A stretch of DNA of 64,000 nucleotides. It comes from Desulfuribacillus alkaliarsenatis. GTDB lineage: Bacteria; Bacillota; Bacilli; Desulfuribacillales; Desulfuribacillaceae. Position numbers and translations under genes: made by a program. The notes beneath the pieces were generated by a model. It saw only the letters and a program-made list of their open reading frames with translations, was not told where the DNA came from and did not search any database. How positions within the stretch are numbered: the first letter of the stretch is position 1; each line of letters begins with the position of its first letter. The stretch lies in NCBI RefSeq assembly GCF_001730225.1, contig NZ_MIJE01000002.1, positions 1 through 64,000 of the forward strand, given 5' to 3'. Positions 59,882-64,000 of this stretch are shown here, in pieces.

Positions 59882-59910
59882 AGGTTAACAGAAAATCGGT
59901 AAAAAGTCAA
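59882..59910 (-). promoter_or_regulatory. carD proximal promoter (TTGACT-N17-TAACCT)
   Basis: On the minus strand TTGACT (complement 59905-59910), 17 bases and TAACCT (complement 59882-59887), about 30 nt before the carD start. The -10 is poor, typical of a regulated promoter. Confidence 0.5.
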
Positions 59911-59919
59911 AAGTAAAAT

Positions 59920-59949
59920 ATGTTAGCATATATCAGTCTTCTAAGTCAA
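59920..59949 (-). promoter_or_regulatory. carD distal promoter (TTGACT-N18-TAACAT)
   Basis: On the minus strand TTGACT (complement 59944-59949), 18 bases and TAACAT (complement 59920-59925). It repeats the -35 of the proximal promoter 39 nt upstream, giving a tandem pair. Confidence 0.5.
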
Positions 59950-59993
59950 TAGTTAAAATGCTTATTCAGTGAAAAAACGTGCTTTCTTCATAT

Positions 59994-60707
59994 TTAACTG
60001 TCTTTATTATCCGTTTTTTTCCTTTTTCTAAAAAATCTTTTGTATGGTCTGCCCTTTCTTCTTAGTCCATAAAGGGCATAGAGAGCCAGTGGTAAAAACA
60101 ATAGCTTATTAACCTGACTCGGATAGAATAGAGACACTAAAATTATAATCAATATAACTAATGCTGAAACATAATATACTATCCGCGGAAGCCCTAAAGT
60201 CTTAAAGCTAGGATATTTAATATTGCTTATCATGAGGTAACTAAGCAATAGCATTCCGATAACCAAAACATAAAATGGTAAAGAAGCGTAATATAATGCA
60301 AACGTAGCTAAGATACCTCCAGCTGCTGTGATTGGTAAACCAACAAAATACCCGGGCACCCCATCCTGTACATTAAATCTCGCTAGGCGTAACGCACCAC
60401 AAATTGGGAAAACGCCGGTGATAATCCAACCGATAGTACCTAAGTCGCTTAATACAGCGGCATACATAATAAATGCTGGCGCAACTCCAAATGTCACAAT
60501 ATCAGATAATGAGTCTAATTCTTTGCCAAATTCACTCTGAGTATTCAGCATTCTAGCCACTCTACCATCGAGTCCATCTAACAGCATGCCAACAATTACC
60601 ATAATAGCCGCATAATCTGTGCGCCCTTCAAAAACTAGGATTATCGCAATTATTCCCAGAAATAAATTCCCTACTGTTAAAATACTCGGCAGAGCTTTGG
60701 CAAACAT
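59994..60707 (-). CDS. pssA: CDP-diacylglycerol-serine O-phosphatidyltransferase
   Basis: The 237-residue membrane enzyme has the CDP-alcohol phosphotransferase motif DG-x2-AR-x8-G-x3-D-x3-D, seen as DGLDGRVARMLNTQSEFGKELDSLSD (about 43-68), followed by several membrane segments (about 73-93, 122-142, 147-163 and 178-200). A basic tail (RRKGRPYKRFFRKRKK) ends the protein. It makes phosphatidylserine, which Psd next door decarboxylates. Its start shares one base with the psd stop region (both at 60707), so they are co-translated. Confidence 0.95.
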   Translation of the reverse strand: MFAKALPSILTVGNLFLGIIAIILVFEGRTDYAAIMVIVGMLLDGLDGRVARMLNTQSEFGKELDSLSDIVTFGVAPAFIMYAAVLSDLGTIGWIITGVFPICGALRLARFNVQDGVPGYFVGLPITAAGGILATFALYYASLPFYVLVIGMLLLSYLMISNIKYPSFKTLGLPRIVYYVSALVILIIILVSLFYPSQVNKLLFLPLALYALYGLRRKGRPYKRFFRKRKKTDNKDS

Positions 60708-61339
60708 TAGACTAACCTCCCTATTGGAGTGATGCCCGCTTGCACCTTATCCCCAGGTTTAACAAGCACTTCTACGGAATTAGGTAGAAAATGCTGCGTA
60801 CCTGAACTGAACTTAATCATACCAATTTTGTCACCTTGGTTAACCTTCTGCCCAACCTCAACCCAAGACACCACTCTGCGAGCCATAATTCCAGCAACTT
60901 GAACTAGTAGTACCTTTGTATTAGCATTTTCTATGCCGATATAGTTTCGCTCGTTAACCTCATAGCAGTTTTCTCTAGTTGCAGGTACAAATTTACCTTT
61001 TTGGTAATGCTGATATGTAACTTCCCCCGTGATTGGTGTGCGGTTTACATGTACATTCGTAGGCGACATAAAAATATGAATTGCTTTTGCCTCGCCTTTG
61101 AAAAATCGCTCTTCATTTACATCCTTAATTTCTACAACTGTCCCATCACATGCAGCATAGATAATATCATCAGCCGCTTCAATCTCCCGTAATGGGTCTC
61201 TAAAGAAGTATAAAATAAATAAAATAAGTCCAATACCTAAAACAACCAGTGGTATGTATAAAAAGAATAAAAAACCAGCTACAACAATTGCAAATAACAG
61301 TGTAAATATACCCTCATCTTTTAAAGCGTGTTTATTCAT
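60707..61339 (-). CDS. psd: Phosphatidylserine decarboxylase (short form)
   Basis: The 210-residue proenzyme has N-terminal membrane segments (about 12-48), FMSPTNVHVNRTPITGEV with the catalytic His residues (about 90-108), and the cleavage region GMIKFSSGTQHFLP (about 174-187). Usually the residue before the pyruvoyl-forming Ser is Gly (FGS); here it is Ser, as I confirmed from the codons. It converts phosphatidylserine to phosphatidylethanolamine. It is the first gene of psd-pssA, 62 nt after disA. AGAGGAGTGATAA lies before the ATG, somewhat far away. Confidence 0.9.
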   Translation of the reverse strand: MNKHALKDEGIFTLLFAIVVAGFLFFLYIPLVVLGIGLILFILYFFRDPLREIEAADDIIYAACDGTVVEIKDVNEERFFKGEAKAIHIFMSPTNVHVNRTPITGEVTYQHYQKGKFVPATRENCYEVNERNYIGIENANTKVLLVQVAGIMARRVVSWVEVGQKVNQGDKIGMIKFSSGTQHFLPNSVEVLVKPGDKVQAGITPIGRLV

Positions 61340-61369
61340 AGATAAATTATCACTCCTCTTTCGTATCTA

Positions 61370-61398
61370 ATTGTATGCTATTATTGCAAACTTAACAA
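61370..61398 (-). promoter_or_regulatory. Candidate psd-pssA promoter (TTGTTA-N17-TACAAT)
   Basis: On the minus strand TTGTTA (complement 61393-61398), 17 bases and TACAAT (complement 61370-61375). It lies immediately after the disA stop codon, about 30 nt before psd. No terminator separates disA from psd. Confidence 0.5.
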
Positions 61399-61401
61399 TA
61401 A

Positions 61402-62472
61402 CTAAATATGCCGTTCAAAAAAAGCTTGCTCGCGTATTCTACGTAATCCATCAGCAATCAATTTTGCCCTTACTTCTCCAATACCGTCAATAAGGTCAAG
61501 CTCCTCCATGGAAGCGTTGACAATATTAGTTAGTTTCCCATAATATTCAATCAGATTATCTATAACAGATATTGGTATCCTAGGAACCTTCGTTAAGGCA
61601 CGGAACCCTCTTGGGTAGACTATTTTTTCTCCAATGTTGACCGTAGGCGGATATCCTAAAATGTTAATTATATTCTCAGGCTCTAATAGCTCATCTGCAG
61701 ACAGGTTTTTCAATTCATTCTTCAGTACGTCTAGGGCACTACGCTCCTCACTATCATTGCAGTAATCCTTAATTACCAGATACGATTCTAGCTCCACGCC
61801 CGCTACGAGCTCTTCTAGCTGCATACTAATCAGTCTACCCTCTGTCCCCAATTCAACTATATACTTCTCTATTTCCTCTTTAATCCTTAGTACCATCTCT
61901 ATACGCTGAATTACAGCCGCCACTTCATTAAATGTTACTATCTCTTCGAACTCTAAGGCACTCAAGTTAATTAATCCTTTATCTAGGACTGACTTGTATT
62001 TATCTAGGGTTTGAATTGCTTGATTAGCCTTGCCTAAGATAACACCGATATCCTTTAAGGCATAACGCCAATTACCTTTATAAAGGGTGATAACATTACG
62101 ACGCTGGGAAATCGATACGACTAATTGCTTCGTTTGTTTCGCTACCCGTTCCGCCGTCCTATGCCTAATTCCAGTCTCCGTTGATGGAATTGAAGATTCA
62201 GGTAGCAATAGTGTGTTCGCATAGAGTATTTTCTTCCGATCCTCACTTACGATAATAGCACCATCCATCTTCGCAAGCTCGTACAAATTGGCAGGAGTAA
62301 GGTCGCAATTAATATAAAAACCGCCATCTACTAATGGTTCTAGTGCCTCATTGCTGCCAACAACAATTAGTGCTCCAGTTTTTGCCCGAAGCACATTATC
62401 TAAGCCATCTCGTAATCCTGTTCCAGGCGCTACTGATTTTAGTATTTTATATACTGGGTCATCACTTCTCAT
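61402..62472 (-). CDS. disA: DNA integrity scanning protein DisA (diadenylate cyclase)
   Basis: The 356-residue protein has the DAC catalytic domain with [21 protein letters not shown] (Asp-Gly-Ala) and [14 protein letters not shown] (Arg-His-Arg), a helical linker and a C-terminal helix-hairpin-helix DNA-binding domain ([22 protein letters not shown]). DisA makes cyclic di-AMP and reports DNA damage, delaying sporulation. Its ATG overlaps the radA stop by four bases, the usual radA-disA pair. Confidence 0.97.
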   Translation of the reverse strand: MRSDDPVYKILKSVAPGTGLRDGLDNVLRAKTGALIVVGSNEALEPLVDGGFYINCDLTPANLYELAKMDGAIIVSEDRKKILYANTLLLPESSIPSTETGIRHRTAERVAKQTKQLVVSISQRRNVITLYKGNWRYALKDIGVILGKANQAIQTLDKYKSVLDKGLINLSALEFEEIVTFNEVAAVIQRIEMVLRIKEEIEKYIVELGTEGRLISMQLEELVAGVELESYLVIKDYCNDSEERSALDVLKNELKNLSADELLEPENIINILGYPPTVNIGEKIVYPRGFRALTKVPRIPISVIDNLIEYYGKLTNIVNASMEELDLIDGIGEVRAKLIADGLRRIREQAFFERHI

Positions 62473-63845
62473 ATCCTTCCCTCCAAGCTTGCTTCTAATG
62501 CTTCCATAACTGTTTTGACATAAATTAGTCCAATTCCACTAGCATTTAGTTTTCTTGATGTATAGGGTACTACCATTCTCTTAAAGCCAAGCTTTTGAGC
62601 TTCAGTTATACGCGCTTCTAGCTTAGTGACTGAGCGGATCTCGCCCGTTAACCCAATTTCCCCAATAGCAACCAAATCATGGGGTACGCCTGTATTACGA
62701 AAGCTAGAGGCAATTGCAACTGCCACTCCTAGATCTACCGCAGGGTCATCTAAGCGTACTCCACCTACAGCATTAATAAAAGCATCCTGATTTTGTAGCA
62801 CCAGACCCGCCTTTTTCTCTAATACCGCCATTATTAAAGCAACCCTGTTATAGTCAATGCCCGTCGCTGTTCTTTTAGGGCTTACATAGCTTGTTGGAGA
62901 TACTAAGGCTTGTATTTCGATCAAAAATGGCCTGCTACCTTCCATACTTGCCACAATAGTAGCCCCTACCACATCTTTATCTCGGTCAGGCAGGAAGATT
63001 TCCGACGGATTTTTGACTTCCTGTAGCCCTTGCTCATTCATTTCGAATACACCAAGTTCATGTGTGGAACCAAAGCGATTTTTCACCGTGCGAACTAAGC
63101 GATAAAAGTGGTTTTTATCTCCCTCAATATATAGTACTGTGTCTACCATGTGCTCTAGCACCTTTGGTCCTGCAATTGATCCCTGTTTTGTTACATGCCC
63201 AATAATAATTGTCGCCATTTGATGTTCCTTAGCTAAATGCATAAGCTTCGCCGTTGCTTCTCTGACCTGAGAGACACTCCCCGGCGCCGAGGTCACTTCT
63301 GGCACATACATCGTTTGGATTGAATCGATAATTAATAAATCGGGCTTATGTTTATACGCTTGCATTGTTATATCATCGAGGTTAGTATCTGCTATAACCA
63401 GAATATTTTCATGCAGGGCATTTAATCGCTCTGCGCGCATCTTTAGCTGACTCAGCGATTCTTCACCAGAAATATATAATACCTTCTTACCTGACTTCGC
63501 CAAATGGTATGCAGTTTGCAAAATAATTGTCGATTTGCCAATCCCCGGATCACCGCCAAGAAGTACTAAGGAACCTATTACTATGCCACCACCTAGCACT
63601 CTGTCGAATTCCTGAATCGTAGTAGACATACGTTGTTCCTGAGTATATTTGACATCTGTAATTGAGGTCGCCTTCCTAGATTCTACATCATTATTGAAAA
63701 GGCGCCCGCGTTTATGTGGCTTCTCTCTGCTCGCATCTATCTCCTCTACTAGGGTGCTCCATTGTGAGCATCCAGGGCATTTACCGTACCACTTTAAAGA
63801 TTCAAAGCCACATTCCTGACATATAAATTTAGTTTTTGCTTTCAT
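62469..63845 (-). CDS. radA: DNA repair protein RadA (Sms)
   Basis: The 458-residue protein has the N-terminal zinc finger ([18 protein letters not shown], about 10-27), RecA-type Walker [11 protein letters not shown] (about 98-107), Walker B LLIIDSIQ, the RadA-specific [12 protein letters not shown] motif (about 256-267) and a Lon-like C-terminal domain. It is a branch-migration helicase in recombination. It likely belongs to the ctsR-mcsA-mcsB-clpC-radA-disA unit, but a terminator lies between it and the upstream gene outside the window. Confidence 0.97.
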   Translation of the reverse strand: MKAKTKFICQECGFESLKWYGKCPGCSQWSTLVEEIDASREKPHKRGRLFNNDVESRKATSITDVKYTQEQRMSTTIQEFDRVLGGGIVIGSLVLLGGDPGIGKSTIILQTAYHLAKSGKKVLYISGEESLSQLKMRAERLNALHENILVIADTNLDDITMQAYKHKPDLLIIDSIQTMYVPEVTSAPGSVSQVREATAKLMHLAKEHQMATIIIGHVTKQGSIAGPKVLEHMVDTVLYIEGDKNHFYRLVRTVKNRFGSTHELGVFEMNEQGLQEVKNPSEIFLPDRDKDVVGATIVASMEGSRPFLIEIQALVSPTSYVSPKRTATGIDYNRVALIMAVLEKKAGLVLQNQDAFINAVGGVRLDDPAVDLGVAVAIASSFRNTGVPHDLVAIGEIGLTGEIRSVTKLEARITEAQKLGFKRMVVPYTSRKLNASGIGLIYVKTVMEALEASLEGRI

Positions 63846-63950
63846 TGTTTATCGCCCTTCAATTATTTGTTAATTAAAACTATTGTATCTTTTTATAGCT
63901 GGACAAGCAATCTTTTGTAGGGCGCCTTATAAAGGATATATTCCACAAAA

Positions 63951-64000
63951 AAGGGACTATCTCTAACGAATGTTAATCATTCGTTTTACAACAGTCCCTT
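63951..64000 (-). terminator. Terminator of the gene upstream of radA (outside the window)
   Basis: On the minus strand AAGGGACT (complement 63993-64000) pairs with AGTCCCTT (complement 63951-63958), and within the loop AACGAATG pairs with CATTCGTT. A T-run follows (complement 63946-63952). It ends a minus-strand transcript whose gene is beyond 64000, by synteny probably clpC. Confidence 0.85.

Overview
The window is one end of the conserved translation and transcription region of a low-GC, spore-forming Firmicute. It begins inside a 16S rRNA gene (5' end only, minus strand). Nearly every gene from about 10.2 kb onward is on the minus strand. Read in that direction, the order is radA-disA-...-yacL-ispD-ispF-gltX-cysE-cysS-mrnC-(thyX-like)-rlmB-yacP-sigH-rpmG-secE-nusG-rplKA-rplJL-(methyltransferase)-rpoBC-rplGB-rpsL-rpsG-fusA-tuf-[chemoreceptor]-S10/spc/alpha ribosomal operons-ecfA1A2T-truA-rplM-rpsI-[accessory block]-cwlD-gerD-pdaB-rrn. 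From memory this matches the Bacillus subtilis layout closely. The sporulation genes (sigH, cwlD, gerD, pdaB, a SpoIIM/DUF95 protein) make it an endospore former.

Several traits do not fit Bacillus itself. rpsD lies inside the alpha operon and encodes the four-cysteine form of S4. There is a DctS/DctR/DctB dicarboxylate-sensing set, and a five-heme c-type lipoprotein that suggests anaerobic or extracytoplasmic electron transfer. A deep-branching anaerobic bacillus (for example Desulfuribacillus-like) is my best guess, but only a guess.

Layout. 1-600: 16S start, rRNA leader and promoter. 0.6-5.2 kb: OsmC-like protein, SpoIIM-family protein, pdaB, YueI-like protein, gerD, DUF2889 protein, cwlD. 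5.3-10 kb: accessory block of dctS-dctR-dctB and, convergent to it, the multiheme cytochrome; no transporter gene is next to dctB. 10.2-14.6 kb: rpsI, rplM, truA, ECF vitamin-transporter module. 14.8-30.7 kb: one long ribosomal-protein cluster with secY, adk, map, infA and rpoA. 30.7-32.4 kb: a large imperfect inverted repeat and a chemoreceptor inserted between the S10 and str operons. 32.4-37.3 kb: str operon. 37.3-48.9 kb: rpoBC, rplJL, rplKA, nusG, secE, rpmG. 49-55 kb: sigH, yacP, rlmB, thyX-like gene, mrnC, cysS and cysE behind a cysteine T-box. 55.3-64 kb: gltX, ispF, ispD, yacL, carD, pssA, psd, disA, radA, and the terminator of a gene beyond the window edge.

Regulation can be read directly in many places: consensus sigma-A promoters (TTGACA-N17-TATAAT type) for rplM, rpsJ, the str operon, rpoB, rplJ and rpmG; an L10 leader with an intrinsic attenuator; a Cys-specifier T-box; paired L1-site-like motifs before rplK and rplA; and many intrinsic terminators. 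I saw no tRNA gene, insertion sequence or CRISPR array. The least explained elements are the ~143-bp inverted repeat at 30.7-30.9 kb, the 12-bp perfect inverted repeat that contains the rpmG -35 box, the two-copy ThyX protein with a split active-site motif, and the accessory dicarboxylate-sensing/cytochrome block.
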